A stretch of DNA of 10,815 nt from Bacteroidales bacterium (GCA_023145555.1 JAGLDO010000001.1:1-10815); one strand, 5' to 3'. Counted from the stretch's first letter, positions 1 through 8,721 are shown. Numbers and translations are program-made. The notes: generated by a model from the letters alone, not told the origin.

Positions 1-18
1 CAAATACAGGATTAATAT

Positions 19-56
19 AAAAAAAAATTGCTTTCCCGAAATTCTGAGAAAGCAAT
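19..56 (-). terminator. Rho-independent terminator of the C25 peptidase gene
   Basis: Read on the minus strand, a 9-bp perfect stem (ATTGCTTTC at 56-48 pairing with GAAAGCAAT at 35-27) with a 12-nt loop is followed directly by a run of T residues (the A run at 19-27 on the plus strand). It lies about 30 nt past the stop codon at 87-89. The stem followed by a T tract is the standard intrinsic terminator form, and its position fits the end of the C25 transcript. Confidence 0.85.
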
Positions 57-86
57 AATGCAAATTATTTTTTAAAACGGATTTTT

Positions 87-3000
87 TTACTGAACCATTA
101 ATTTTTTTGTATATACTTTGTCATCAATTGTTAAACGACAATAGTAAATTCCTTTTTGAATTTTTTTTGTGTCAATAGAATAAAAATGTTCGCCCTGATG
201 TTGTTTTTGGTTGTTTACAACGGAATAAATTTCTTTACCAAGAACATTAAAAATTTTTAAATTAATATTTGAAGATTGTTCTAATTTATATATTAATTCT
301 ACGTGATCTTTTGCAGGATTTGGGAATAAGTCAAAACTAATATTCTCGTCTTGCAAACTATTTATTGAAGAGCTGTTTGTTACATATAAAGTAAATTGTT
401 GGTTTGTTGCAAGTTTGCCATCAGTAACAGACAAAACAACAAAGTTGGCACCAAATTGTTTGAAAGCAGGTGTTCCTGATAAAACAGCAGAATTGTCACG
501 ATTATCGATAAAATTCAACCAGTCAGGTTTAAATAAACATGAAATTGTTAAAGTGTCATTCGCGTTGTTATCAGTTGTTTTTATGTAGTAATTATAAGTA
601 TCATATATTTTTGCAAAGATATTTGGTGAAGAAGAAAATAAAGGTGCAACATTTTTTTCAACAACGGTTAAATTAAAATATTGATTAACTCGTAATGTGC
701 CGTCATAAGCTGATAATATTATATCAGCGTTTCCAATATTGATAGAATCGGGAGTTCCCGATAGATTTGCTGTTCCATCACCGTTATCTGCAAAACTCAA
801 CCAGTTTGGTTTTTCTATACAAGTAATAATAATTCTGTCACTAATATCAGAGTCATTAACCCTCATATTGTAAATATATTCATCGTCTTCTGTTGCTTTT
901 TCAACAGGAGTTGAAACAAATTCAGGTGTGCTGTCAGTGTTATCTTTTAAATAATCGAAATAAGGGAAAGTAATATAATCAATCCATGCACAATCAGAGC
1001 CTTCACTTGTGTTGCCATCTTTGTTATAAGTCCACGTAAAGGTGTGTTCGCCACGAGAGACAGGATATTCTTGTTTGCTCCAATCAACAGAACCAGCCCA
1101 TTTGTCTTGAGAAATACTGTCAATAGAAAATTCCATATAATCGTAATAAGCAGAAGTGCTACCTTCGCTTGAAACTTTATTATAAAATGATATTGTGTCG
1201 TCATCAATTACATCAATAGTAATGCTTAATTTGGTTGATTGGTCGAAAGAGATACTACCAGACTTAGCACAAAAAATGCCTTCAAAAGGATTTATATCAA
1301 GAATCCAAGGTTTGTTGCTTGAGTTATCCCAATTATAGGTGATATAGTTTCCGTTTTCCCAATTCTCAATAGACAGACCTACATTTTTTGTTATTTTCAA
1401 TGTGTCGGAATAAAAACCCGCATCAAGAATTAAAACAAAATTAATTTCATTACCAATAGGTGTTTTTGTGTTTAACAAAATTGGAAATTCTATTGGTATT
1501 GAAGACAAGGCACCTATCTCTTTTAGCTCAACAGAATTATTTATTATTGTTACGTTTGTATCCGTTGAAGTTAATTTGTAAGAAGCATTTTTAAAATCAG
1601 CATGTCCATTATTAAGAATATTCAAATTAAATTTAACCGCTTCGCCACAATCAAGGCGATTGTTTGCATTTCCTCCCAAAGTGTCGTCAATAACAATTTG
1701 AGAAAAATCAAAATCTGGAGCATTAAGAATAATCTCAAATGAAGAATTCCAAACATTACTGCTGTCGTCTGTAATATTAACGTTTATTAATGCATTATGT
1801 TGGTCGGGTACAGAATCAGAAATATGAAAAATAAAATCATGACTAATTAATGAAGTATCTTTTTCCGAAATTGTTAACACAGAAGCAATGCTGTCGTTAA
1901 TAGTTACAAAATTATCGTCAGTAGAAAGATAAACGGATAAATTATTTGCCTCAACTTTTCCAACATTTCTCAACTTCAAATTGAGAATTACATTTTCACC
2001 ATAATCAGCTAATGAATTATTATTTTCAAGAGAATCATTTATTTCGAAATTATGAAAAATAACAAAAGGTGTATTTCCCGGAATAATTCCAAGTTCACCA
2101 ATAAAGGGTTGTCTGTTTTGTTTAGTTGCAACAATTGAAGCAGTACCGGGCTCAATAATAGAAGAAAAAGAAAGATGTGCGATGCTGTCTGAGCCAACTA
2201 CTTTAGCATCGAGTAAGATATTATTATACGACAAAGCAATATATGCATCCGGCTCACTAATAACATTTAACGAGGAATCGCCCACAACAATGTTTTGATT
2301 ATAAGTAACCGATAATTCTGAAGGGACAGAAAAATAATTCATTAATGAAGGGTCTCCCATTAAATTATAAATTTCCCAGTAATATTTAACCAAGCTTGTG
2401 TTAGCCTCAGTAACTGCTAAATTGCCGGCATTAACCATTTGAGCATTAGTTATAAACCAAGCACTTTTGTTTTCGCCATGGTCGTGAAACATTCTGTCGT
2501 AAGCACCAAGATGTATATCATAAGTTGGTTTTGATGAAACATTTGTAGCACCAACTCCCCAGTAAAAATCCTCATCCCAGTATGTGTAATTTGAGCCTCC
2601 AATATAACCTACAGCACCTTTGTTTTTTGCACGTAACATTGCTTCTGCAAAACATTCTGTTTGATGAAAAGTTGACGACTGACAACAGTTCCCAACCAAT
2701 AAGGGGTATTGACTAACATTTTGTAATCCGTTAATATTAGAAATTTGAAAACTTGGATTGCCCCAGCCGCTAGGGTTGCAATGTGCTGTGTAATTGGCAT
2801 AACCAACTCCATCGCTGATATGCTGAATAATTTCATTTGAAGCATTTGGTGCATCAGAACCTTCTCCATACGAATAAAGATAAGTTAAGGATGTTATTCC
2901 ATGTTCTTCATTAAAATAATTATTTACACCGTAACTGATTTGTCCATTGCCATAAGTTGGAGCATTGTCTGCATCAACTCCGGCAACCATAACAACAGTA

Positions 3001-4145
3001 TCTAAAAAAGAAGGGTTTGGCATTAGATATTGTTCATATTCTAATGTTTTATCAATTTGTGGTTGTAGTTCTTCAACACTATTTGCCGAAAATCTACCGT
3101 AATAAACTTCGGGCAAATAATCTCCGGTGTAATCAAAATAATATAAATCAGTGTAATGATTATCAGTTTCGCCTTCAAAATCAGGTATTTGTGATATGTC
3201 ACCAACTAACAAAACAAAAGTAGGTGCAGGATCGTTTTCTGTTGAAGAATTATATAAATTGGACAGATAATTTTTTATTGATGTGTTTGTATTTCCAACT
3301 TCAGGATTATCAGTATATGCTTCAATAACATAAAAACCTTTTTTTGTTTTCCATTCAATAAATGGTTGCAAAGCATCTTTAAACATTGGGTCAGACACAA
3401 TCACATATTTAACAGGGTATTTTGTTATATAATCTTTAACATTATCTGTTTTGTGATTAATCGCTTGTTTGTAGGTTGCTTCAAAATAGGGTGAACATGT
3501 TTTCTGTTTTAACAATTGTGTTTTTTGAATATTTGCTCCTTCAAAATCAATCTCGACAACAATATCAGTATAAACTTTAAGTATATTTTTAACAGGATTA
3601 TATCTGAAAGGTGAAATTTTTAATCTTCCAAGTTGTACTCCTCTCATTGTTCCAATAATTTCTACTTTGGCAACACTATCTTTGTTAAATTTATTTTCAG
3701 AATAAAAAGTTTTATTATATTTAAATTCAACCTTATCCTTGTCAATATTTTTAGCTATTGACGGTTGTGCAGGAGAAATTTTATGTGCAACACCTTTGCT
3801 TGCCAAATTTATTTTTATCTCATTGTATGAAACAATTTTTACCTTAACATTAGCATCTTGAGGAATCTCAATTAATTTATTTAAAGTAGGAAGTTGTGGC
3901 TTACCAACATTATAATTTCTAGTATAGCCATCAATAATTAACTTTGAAAACAAACCTTCATTTGTATTAATATCTTTAATGTTGATTTCGGGTACCGATG
4001 TTTTTATAATTAATTTTTGATTGGAATTTTGAACGATTTTAACAGCTGAAGTGTTTGAGCTCAAAAAAACTTTTTTATTCTCAGCATGTAAAATTGAATA
4101 GCTTGTTATAAAAATTAATATAAAAAAAACACATACTCTTCTCAT
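87..4145 (-). CDS. Gingipain-like C25 family cysteine endopeptidase with T9SS sorting domain
   Basis: This is a 1352-residue secreted protease. Residues 1-21 form a signal peptide (basic MRR, hydrophobic core, then LHAEN). Residues ~25-215 resemble the C25 propeptide. The catalytic domain spans about 245-610. Its likely catalytic His is H455 in NYTAHCNP and the nucleophile is one of C487/C488 in VGNCCQSS, just before the conserved CFAEA block (498-502), as in gingipains. Residues ~690-920 look like CARDB-type beta-sandwiches. Residues ~925-1060 resemble a jelly-roll or cleaved-adhesin-type module. Two related Ig-like (He_PIG-type) repeats lie at ~1073-1162 and ~1166-1256, sharing KPxWL and LSGTP. 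Residues ~1270-1352 are a type A T9SS sorting domain (FDLFPNPAKD, then KGIYYCRL and a basic end), so the protein should cross the outer membrane through T9SS and be anchored or released at the surface. The stop is TAA, followed by a terminator. No Shine-Dalgarno is visible, as expected in Bacteroidota. The family call is firm; the substrate and protease specificity are unknown. Confidence 0.93.
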   Translation of the reverse strand: MRRVCVFFILIFITSYSILHAENKKVFLSSNTSAVKIVQNSNQKLIIKTSVPEINIKDINTNEGLFSKLIIDGYTRNYNVGKPQLPTLNKLIEIPQDANVKVKIVSYNEIKINLASKGVAHKISPAQPSIAKNIDKDKVEFKYNKTFYSENKFNKDSVAKVEIIGTMRGVQLGRLKISPFRYNPVKNILKVYTDIVVEIDFEGANIQKTQLLKQKTCSPYFEATYKQAINHKTDNVKDYITKYPVKYVIVSDPMFKDALQPFIEWKTKKGFYVIEAYTDNPEVGNTNTSIKNYLSNLYNSSTENDPAPTFVLLVGDISQIPDFEGETDNHYTDLYYFDYTGDYLPEVYYGRFSANSVEELQPQIDKTLEYEQYLMPNPSFLDTVVMVAGVDADNAPTYGNGQISYGVNNYFNEEHGITSLTYLYSYGEGSDAPNASNEIIQHISDGVGYANYTAHCNPSGWGNPSFQISNINGLQNVSQYPLLVGNCCQSSTFHQTECFAEAMLRAKNKGAVGYIGGSNYTYWDEDFYWGVGATNVSSKPTYDIHLGAYDRMFHDHGENKSAWFITNAQMVNAGNLAVTEANTSLVKYYWEIYNLMGDPSLMNYFSVPSELSVTYNQNIVVGDSSLNVISEPDAYIALSYNNILLDAKVVGSDSIAHLSFSSIIEPGTASIVATKQNRQPFIGELGIIPGNTPFVIFHNFEINDSLENNNSLADYGENVILNLKLRNVGKVEANNLSVYLSTDDNFVTINDSIASVLTISEKDTSLISHDFIFHISDSVPDQHNALINVNITDDSSNVWNSSFEIILNAPDFDFSQIVIDDTLGGNANNRLDCGEAVKFNLNILNNGHADFKNASYKLTSTDTNVTIINNSVELKEIGALSSIPIEFPILLNTKTPIGNEINFVLILDAGFYSDTLKITKNVGLSIENWENGNYITYNWDNSSNKPWILDINPFEGIFCAKSGSISFDQSTKLSITIDVIDDDTISFYNKVSSEGSTSAYYDYMEFSIDSISQDKWAGSVDWSKQEYPVSRGEHTFTWTYNKDGNTSEGSDCAWIDYITFPYFDYLKDNTDSTPEFVSTPVEKATEDDEYIYNMRVNDSDISDRIIITCIEKPNWLSFADNGDGTANLSGTPDSINIGNADIILSAYDGTLRVNQYFNLTVVEKNVAPLFSSSPNIFAKIYDTYNYYIKTTDNNANDTLTISCLFKPDWLNFIDNRDNSAVLSGTPAFKQFGANFVVLSVTDGKLATNQQFTLYVTNSSSINSLQDENISFDLFPNPAKDHVELIYKLEQSSNINLKIFNVLGKEIYSVVNNQKQHQGEHFYSIDTKKIQKGIYYCRLTIDDKVYTKKLMVQ

Positions 4146-4212
4146 AATTGCAATTTATTAGATTTAAATATTTAATTTAGCTTTTATATTAATACGAATA
4201 ATTATTAAAAAG

Positions 4213-4229
4213 GATACTTATTAAGTATC
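4213..4229. promoter_or_regulatory. Perfect 17-bp dyad in the divergent spacer (possible operator)
   Basis: GATACTTATTAAGTATC consists of two 8-bp arms that are exact reverse complements around one central base. It overlaps a second palindrome, TATCGATA, at 4226-4233. It sits between two divergent genes, about 68 bp upstream of the C25 start and about 190 bp upstream of the likely M1 start. Such a dyad could be a binding site for a dimeric regulator. The surrounding DNA is very AT-rich, so chance palindromes are more likely than usual. No regulator gene is in view, and the regulatory role is inference. Confidence 0.3.
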
Positions 4230-4297
4230 GATATTATTTAAAAAAAGTTAGCGTAAAAATATATAATAAAACACTTTAATGCGATATTTTTTTAAAA

Positions 4298-4305
4298 TAG
4301 ATTTG
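4298..4305 (+). promoter_or_regulatory. Candidate Bacteroidota -7 promoter element for the M1 peptidase gene
   Basis: TAGATTTG matches the Bacteroidota -7 consensus TAnnTTTG exactly. A TTT at 4275-4277 lies at roughly the right distance for a -33 element but is not a full TTTG, so the -33 match is weak. Use of this site would give a 5' leader of about 100 nt before the preferred start at 4419. I found no equally good site in the other direction for the C25 gene. Confidence 0.35.
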
Positions 4306-4418
4306 CTGATTATGTAAAATTTGACAATAGAAAAGAATTTGGGAATGCTTTTTTAATGTAACATATTTAATTATTAATCGTTTTAGAAATGTATTTTTAC
4401 ATTTATAACGAATCGATT

Positions 4419-7409
4419 ATGAAAAAAAATAGATTTTTAATTACAACACTATTAATAAACATATTGTTTATAACAGGAGCTTATTCTCAAGATTATTTCC
4501 AACAAAGAGTTAATTACAAGATAAATGTGCGTTTAAATGACACTTCACACGAATTGTTTGCAAATGAAACAATTGAATACACAAATAATTCTCCAAACAC
4601 ATTAAATTTTCTGTATTTTCATTTATGGCCTAATGCATATAAAAATGAAAACACTGCTTTTGCAAAACAAAAACTTGAAAATGGCAGCACTTGGTTTTAT
4701 TTTTCTGACGATAGTGAAAGAGGATATATTGATTCTTTAGATTTCAAAGTTGATGAAAAGAAAATTAAATGGGAATTGGATTCTACTTATATTGATATTT
4801 GTAAATTAAATTTAAACGAGCCTTTAAAATCGGGTGAGACAATCATTATCACAACTCCTTTTCATGTGAAAATCCCAAGAACGTTTTCTCGTTTAGGACA
4901 TAGCAAACAATCATATCAAATTTCACAATGGTATCCAAAACCTGCAGTATTTGATAAATATGGATGGCACCAAATGCCTTATCTCGACCAGGGTGAATTT
5001 TATTCAGAATTTGGTTCTTTCGATGTTTCAATAACTGTGCCTAAAAATTATGTTGTTGCAGCAACAGGGAATTTAATGAATAACGAAGAAAAAAAGTGGT
5101 TAGACCAAAAAGTTAAAGAAACAGAACAAATAAAAAAGTTTGACAAAAAAGATATGTCTTTTCCACCCTCTGATTCGTTAAATAAAACTTTACGATTTAC
5201 TGAAAAAAATATTCACGATTTTGCATGGTTTGCCGACAAACGCTTTCATGTTTTAAAAAGTCAGCTTACTCTGCCCAATTCAAAACATACTGTAAATACA
5301 TGGATATATTTTTTAAACCACGATGCCAATAAGTGGGGAAATGCTTTGGAATATGTTAACGATGCTATTAAATATTATTCGTCTTGGTATGGCGAGTATC
5401 CCTATAATAATTGTTCGGCTGTTCTTGGAGCATTATCTGCAGGAGGAGGAATGGAATATCCAACAATAACAATAATTGGAAATTCTATTAACAAATTTAG
5501 TCTCGAAGTTACAATTATGCACGAAGTTGGTCATAATTGGTTTTATGGAATGCTCGGTTTTAACGAAAGAGAATTTCCTTGGATGGATGAAGGTATTAAC
5601 ACTTTTAGCGAAGCTCGATATATAAACACAAAATATTCGGATAACAGGGCGTATAAATTAGTTGCAAATGAGAAGGTTGCAAAGTTTCTGGGCATTCAAA
5701 ATGAGAAATATAAATATATGCAAGAACTGACTTACTTGATTAAAGCAAGAAACAACACCGATCAAATTGCATCACTTCATTCAAAAGATTATACTTCAAT
5801 TAATTACGGAGCTATTGCATATTATAAAACTGCTTTTACAATTGACTATTTAAAAAATTATCTTGGAGATGATAAGTTTAACGAGATAATGCAAAAGTTT
5901 TTTAAACAGTGGCAATATAAACATCCATATCCCGAAGATTTTAAGAAATGTTTTGTGGAAAATTCCAATAAAAATCTTGACTGGTTTTTTAACGACATCT
6001 TAAATACAACAAAAAAAATTGACTATAACGTAAAATCAATAAAAAATAATGAGTTGACTGTTAAAAACTCAGGTAAAATTAACTCGCCTATAAACATATC
6101 GGAAATGAATAACGATACAGTAGTTTATTCACAATGGTACGATGGGTTTGAAGGTGAAAAAAAATTTAAAATAAACACCTCTGATGTAGATAAAATTGTG
6201 ATTGATTATTCAAAAAACATGCTCGATGTAAACAGAAAAAACAACACAATAAGAACACACGGAATATTGAAGAAAGTTGAACCTGTAAAATTTAAGTTGG
6301 TGGGTGTGATAGAAAATCCAGACAAAACACAAATAAATTATTTCCCTCTTTTGGGTTGGAATAATTATGATAAATATATACTTGGAGTATTATTAACAAA
6401 TTCAATTTTACCTAAGCAAAAATTTGATTATTTAATTAATCCTTTTTACAGTTTCGAAAAAAATAATATTGCAGGAACAGGGCAATTATCATACACAATA
6501 TACCCGGAGAATAGTTTTATTCAAGATATTAAAATAGGTACATCTGCTACACAATACTCATTTGGAAATGAAAGCAATGCAGATTTTCAAAGATATGAAG
6601 CAAAAGCTAAAATTAATCTCAGAAAAGCAAATCAGCGAAGCAAAATTAACAACGATATTACAATTAACTCAATATTAGCAAGCGATTTGGAAGATTATCT
6701 TTATAACAACAAGAAAGTAAAAAAGTATTTTCATAATATTAGATATGATTTTGAAAACACACGAAAAATAAATCCGTTTAATTTTTCGGCAAATATTCAG
6801 GCTGCAAAAGGATTTGTTAAAAGTTGGGTTGAGGCGAATTATAAAATTACTTATAATAATGTAAGAAAAGGACTTAACGTTAGATTTTTTGCAGGTAAAT
6901 TTTTATATAATTCTAATACTTATTACGGAAATTATAATTTCAGACTTTCAGGCACAACAGGCTATCAGGATTATACTTTCGACAATGTTTTTTTAGGTAG
7001 AATGGAAACAATTAATAATGATGCCGACAATCATTTTTTGTCACAACAATTTACGAGAAATGAAGGAGGTTTTACAACTTACACTTTTCTGGGACAAACC
7101 AATAATTGGATAACAACATTAAATTTAACAAGCAGTTTACCTTCAAAAATTCCGATCAAGATTTATGCAAATATTGGTACTTATGATAATATTAAAGATT
7201 ATAGCAAGTCACAACAATTTATTTATGAAGCCGGAGTTGAATTTCCATTAATTAATAATATATTTGTAATATATGTTCCGGTAATAATGTCGAAAGATTT
7301 GAAAGAAACAAGTGATTTTATTACAGATAATTACTGGCAAAAAATTCGGTTTACTTTTAACCTGAATAAATTATATAAATTAAAAAATGCGTCATCATTT
7401 ATAAATTGA
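4419..7409 (+). CDS. M1 family zinc metallopeptidase with C-terminal beta-barrel-like extension
   Basis: An in-frame ATG exists at 4389, but I prefer 4419 (996 residues), which puts a normal signal peptide at the N-terminus (MKKNRF, hydrophobic core, cleavage near AYS-Q at ~23). Residues ~30-215 are the M1 N-terminal beta domain. The catalytic domain (~215-535) has the GxMEN-like exopeptidase motif as GGGMEY (342-347). The zinc site HEVGH (368-372) is followed after exactly 18 residues by E391 in WMDEG, the M1 HEXXH-X18-E pattern. Y468 in IAYYKTAF matches the transition-state Tyr. This predicts peptide hydrolysis, probably N-terminal aminopeptidase activity, outside the cytoplasm. About 380 extra residues (~615-996) are rich in alternating aromatic and polar strands separated by Asn-rich turns and end in IRFTFNL, which resembles an outer-membrane beta-barrel. 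No T9SS tail is present. The stop codon overlaps the start of the lpxH gene. The M1 call is firm; the barrel is inference. Confidence 0.92.
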   Translation: MKKNRFLITTLLINILFITGAYSQDYFQQRVNYKINVRLNDTSHELFANETIEYTNNSPNTLNFLYFHLWPNAYKNENTAFAKQKLENGSTWFYFSDDSERGYIDSLDFKVDEKKIKWELDSTYIDICKLNLNEPLKSGETIIITTPFHVKIPRTFSRLGHSKQSYQISQWYPKPAVFDKYGWHQMPYLDQGEFYSEFGSFDVSITVPKNYVVAATGNLMNNEEKKWLDQKVKETEQIKKFDKKDMSFPPSDSLNKTLRFTEKNIHDFAWFADKRFHVLKSQLTLPNSKHTVNTWIYFLNHDANKWGNALEYVNDAIKYYSSWYGEYPYNNCSAVLGALSAGGGMEYPTITIIGNSINKFSLEVTIMHEVGHNWFYGMLGFNEREFPWMDEGINTFSEARYINTKYSDNRAYKLVANEKVAKFLGIQNEKYKYMQELTYLIKARNNTDQIASLHSKDYTSINYGAIAYYKTAFTIDYLKNYLGDDKFNEIMQKFFKQWQYKHPYPEDFKKCFVENSNKNLDWFFNDILNTTKKIDYNVKSIKNNELTVKNSGKINSPINISEMNNDTVVYSQWYDGFEGEKKFKINTSDVDKIVIDYSKNMLDVNRKNNTIRTHGILKKVEPVKFKLVGVIENPDKTQINYFPLLGWNNYDKYILGVLLTNSILPKQKFDYLINPFYSFEKNNIAGTGQLSYTIYPENSFIQDIKIGTSATQYSFGNESNADFQRYEAKAKINLRKANQRSKINNDITINSILASDLEDYLYNNKKVKKYFHNIRYDFENTRKINPFNFSANIQAAKGFVKSWVEANYKITYNNVRKGLNVRFFAGKFLYNSNTYYGNYNFRLSGTTGYQDYTFDNVFLGRMETINNDADNHFLSQQFTRNEGGFTTYTFLGQTNNWITTLNLTSSLPSKIPIKIYANIGTYDNIKDYSKSQQFIYEAGVEFPLINNIFVIYVPVIMSKDLKETSDFITDNYWQKIRFTFNLNKLYKLKNASSFIN

Positions 7410-8161
7410 AATTGATAAAAAATAAAAAAATATACTTTGTTTCAGATGCTCATTTAGGTCTCCCAACCTATGAAAAAAGTCTCGAAAGAGAAAAGCTTCT
7501 TGTTAAGTGGCTTGACGAAATAAAGAGTGATGCTAAGGAAATTTATTTGCTTGGTGATATTTTTGATTTTTGGTATGAATATAAAAAAGTCATACCTCGT
7601 GGTTTTACTCGTTTCCTTGGTAAAATATCTGAATTAACTGACAATGGTATTGCTGTATATTTTTTTACCGGCAATCACGACATTTGGGTTACCGATTATT
7701 TGCCAAAAGAAACAGGAGTTATACTTCATCGCGAGCCTGTAACAAAAATTATTAATGGCAAAAAATTTTTTCTCGCTCATGGCGATGGCTTAGGTTCCGG
7801 CGATAAAGGTTATAAAAGATTAAAGAAAATATTTACCAACCCTGTTTTACAATGGCTTTTTTCAAGAATACATCCAAACACAGCGCTTAAATTTGGACAG
7901 AAATGGTCTAACAGCAGACGAGATATAGAAAGTTTAGTTGTCGAAAATTTCAAAGGTGTTGATAAGGAACATTTGGTTATTTATGCTAAAGAGAAATTAA
8001 AACATGAGCATTTCGATTATATGATATTTGGACATCGACACATACCCTTAGATGTACAACTAAATGATAACTGCCAATTTATTAATCTTGGCGATTGGAT
8101 TACCCACTTTACCTATGCTGTTTTTGACGGAGACAAACTTGAGCTGAAAAAGTTTAAATAA
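7406..8161 (+). CDS. lpxH: UDP-2,3-diacylglucosamine diphosphatase (LpxH-type metallophosphoesterase)
   Basis: This enzyme hydrolyses UDP-2,3-diacylglucosamine to lipid X and UMP, the fourth step of lipid A synthesis, at the inner face of the cytoplasmic membrane. All calcineurin-like metal-binding motifs are present in order: SDAHLG (D14, H16), GDIFDFW (D51), GNHD (N90, H91), AHGDG (H125) and GHRH (H210, H212). There is no signal peptide, and the 251 residues are close to the ~240 of known LpxH proteins. The frame has no ATG near the N-terminus: an in-frame stop lies at 7376-7378 and the first internal Met is at residue 206, so translation must begin at a non-ATG codon. TTG at 7406 is the best choice, and TTG at 7412 is possible. 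The start overlaps the M1 stop codon as TTGA, which suggests translational coupling in one operon. YbbF-like or other metallophosphoesterases are less likely given the GDIFDFW and lipid-facing helical region (~135-170). Confidence 0.85.
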   Translation: MKLIKNKKIYFVSDAHLGLPTYEKSLEREKLLVKWLDEIKSDAKEIYLLGDIFDFWYEYKKVIPRGFTRFLGKISELTDNGIAVYFFTGNHDIWVTDYLPKETGVILHREPVTKIINGKKFFLAHGDGLGSGDKGYKRLKKIFTNPVLQWLFSRIHPNTALKFGQKWSNSRRDIESLVVENFKGVDKEHLVIYAKEKLKHEHFDYMIFGHRHIPLDVQLNDNCQFINLGDWITHFTYAVFDGDKLELKKFK

Positions 8162-8291
8162 AAAAAACTAATTTTTATTTTTTTAAAAAATATTGTAACT
8201 TACCAAAAATTTAAATCAATGATTCATAATCTCTTAGTGAAAGTAATTAAAAGATGAGAGAGCAATTTTTTAATTTAATATTAATAAATCG

Positions 8292-8708
8292 ATGAAAATT
8301 AAAACTTTTTTAAAATTGACTTTAATTATGTTTGCAATTACATTGTTTGTTAGTTGCAGCAGTGAAAGTAAAAAAGGAACCACTAATGGTAAAGACAACG
8401 AACAAGTAGAAGAAAAAGTAACAAAAGGCGAGATAACAGACGAAATTTATGTAGAGATTTCTGCTCAGCTTATGTATATTTCTACAAAGTATGCTATAAA
8501 AGCAGAAAATATAGAAACGATTGCTGGGCAAGTAGCTTTTGGAGAAGAAGCACAAAAAGAGATAGAAGCTGTTTTTAATAAATATGGAGTTAATGAAGAT
8601 AATTTAAATGAATATTCTAAAAAATTTGAAGAAAACCCCTTGTCTATTATAAAATTAACTCAAGCAATTGCAAAAAGAGTAGCGGAATTAAAAAAAGAAG
8701 ATAAATAA
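8292..8708 (+). CDS. Small predicted lipoprotein, function unknown
   Basis: The gene encodes 138 residues with a lipoprotein signal peptide: MKIK, a hydrophobic stretch, and the lipobox LFVSC with the lipidated cysteine at position 22. Residues 23-45 are a polar Ser/Lys/Glu-rich linker. Residues ~46-138 are highly charged and predicted mostly helical (acidic and basic pairs, KYGVNEDNLNEYSKKF, then a C-terminal AKRVAELKKEDK helix). The mature part should sit in the periplasm or on the outer membrane. I do not recognise the family and assign no function. It lies 130 bp after lpxH on the same strand with no strong terminator between them, so read-through is possible. A strong hairpin follows its stop. 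The ATG is the only sensible start because it gives the signal peptide. Confidence 0.8.
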   Translation: MKIKTFLKLTLIMFAITLFVSCSSESKKGTTNGKDNEQVEEKVTKGEITDEIYVEISAQLMYISTKYAIKAENIETIAGQVAFGEEAQKEIEAVFNKYGVNEDNLNEYSKKFEENPLSIIKLTQAIAKRVAELKKEDK

Positions 8709-8721
8709 AAAAAAATTAAAA

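Noticed and set aside
947..1207. Second minus-strand frame of 86 residues inside the C25 gene
   Set aside because: It lies entirely within the C25 coding sequence in another frame. The C25 frame there has clear domain structure, and this peptide has none.
2609..2869. Second minus-strand frame of 86 residues inside the C25 catalytic region
   Set aside because: It overlaps the segment encoding the catalytic His and Cys of the C25 domain, which is plainly the true frame.
3017..3223. Plus-strand frame of 68 residues antisense to the C25 gene
   Set aside because: It is antisense to a conserved part of the C25 domain and shows no recognisable domain, signal peptide or start context.
4389..4418. 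Upstream ATG for the M1 gene, adding ten residues
   Set aside because: The extra residues (MYFYIYNESI) would precede the basic n-region of an otherwise normal signal peptide. The start at 4419 fits export much better, although 4389 cannot be excluded.
8162..8200. A- and T-rich inverted stretch after lpxH as a terminator
   Set aside because: The possible pairing is almost purely A-T and has no stable GC stem, so I do not call an intrinsic terminator there.
8322..8555. Minus-strand frame antisense to the lipoprotein gene
   Set aside because: The aromatic- and Cys-rich peptide is a by-product of antisense A-rich codons. The plus-strand frame has a proper lipobox and is followed by a terminator.
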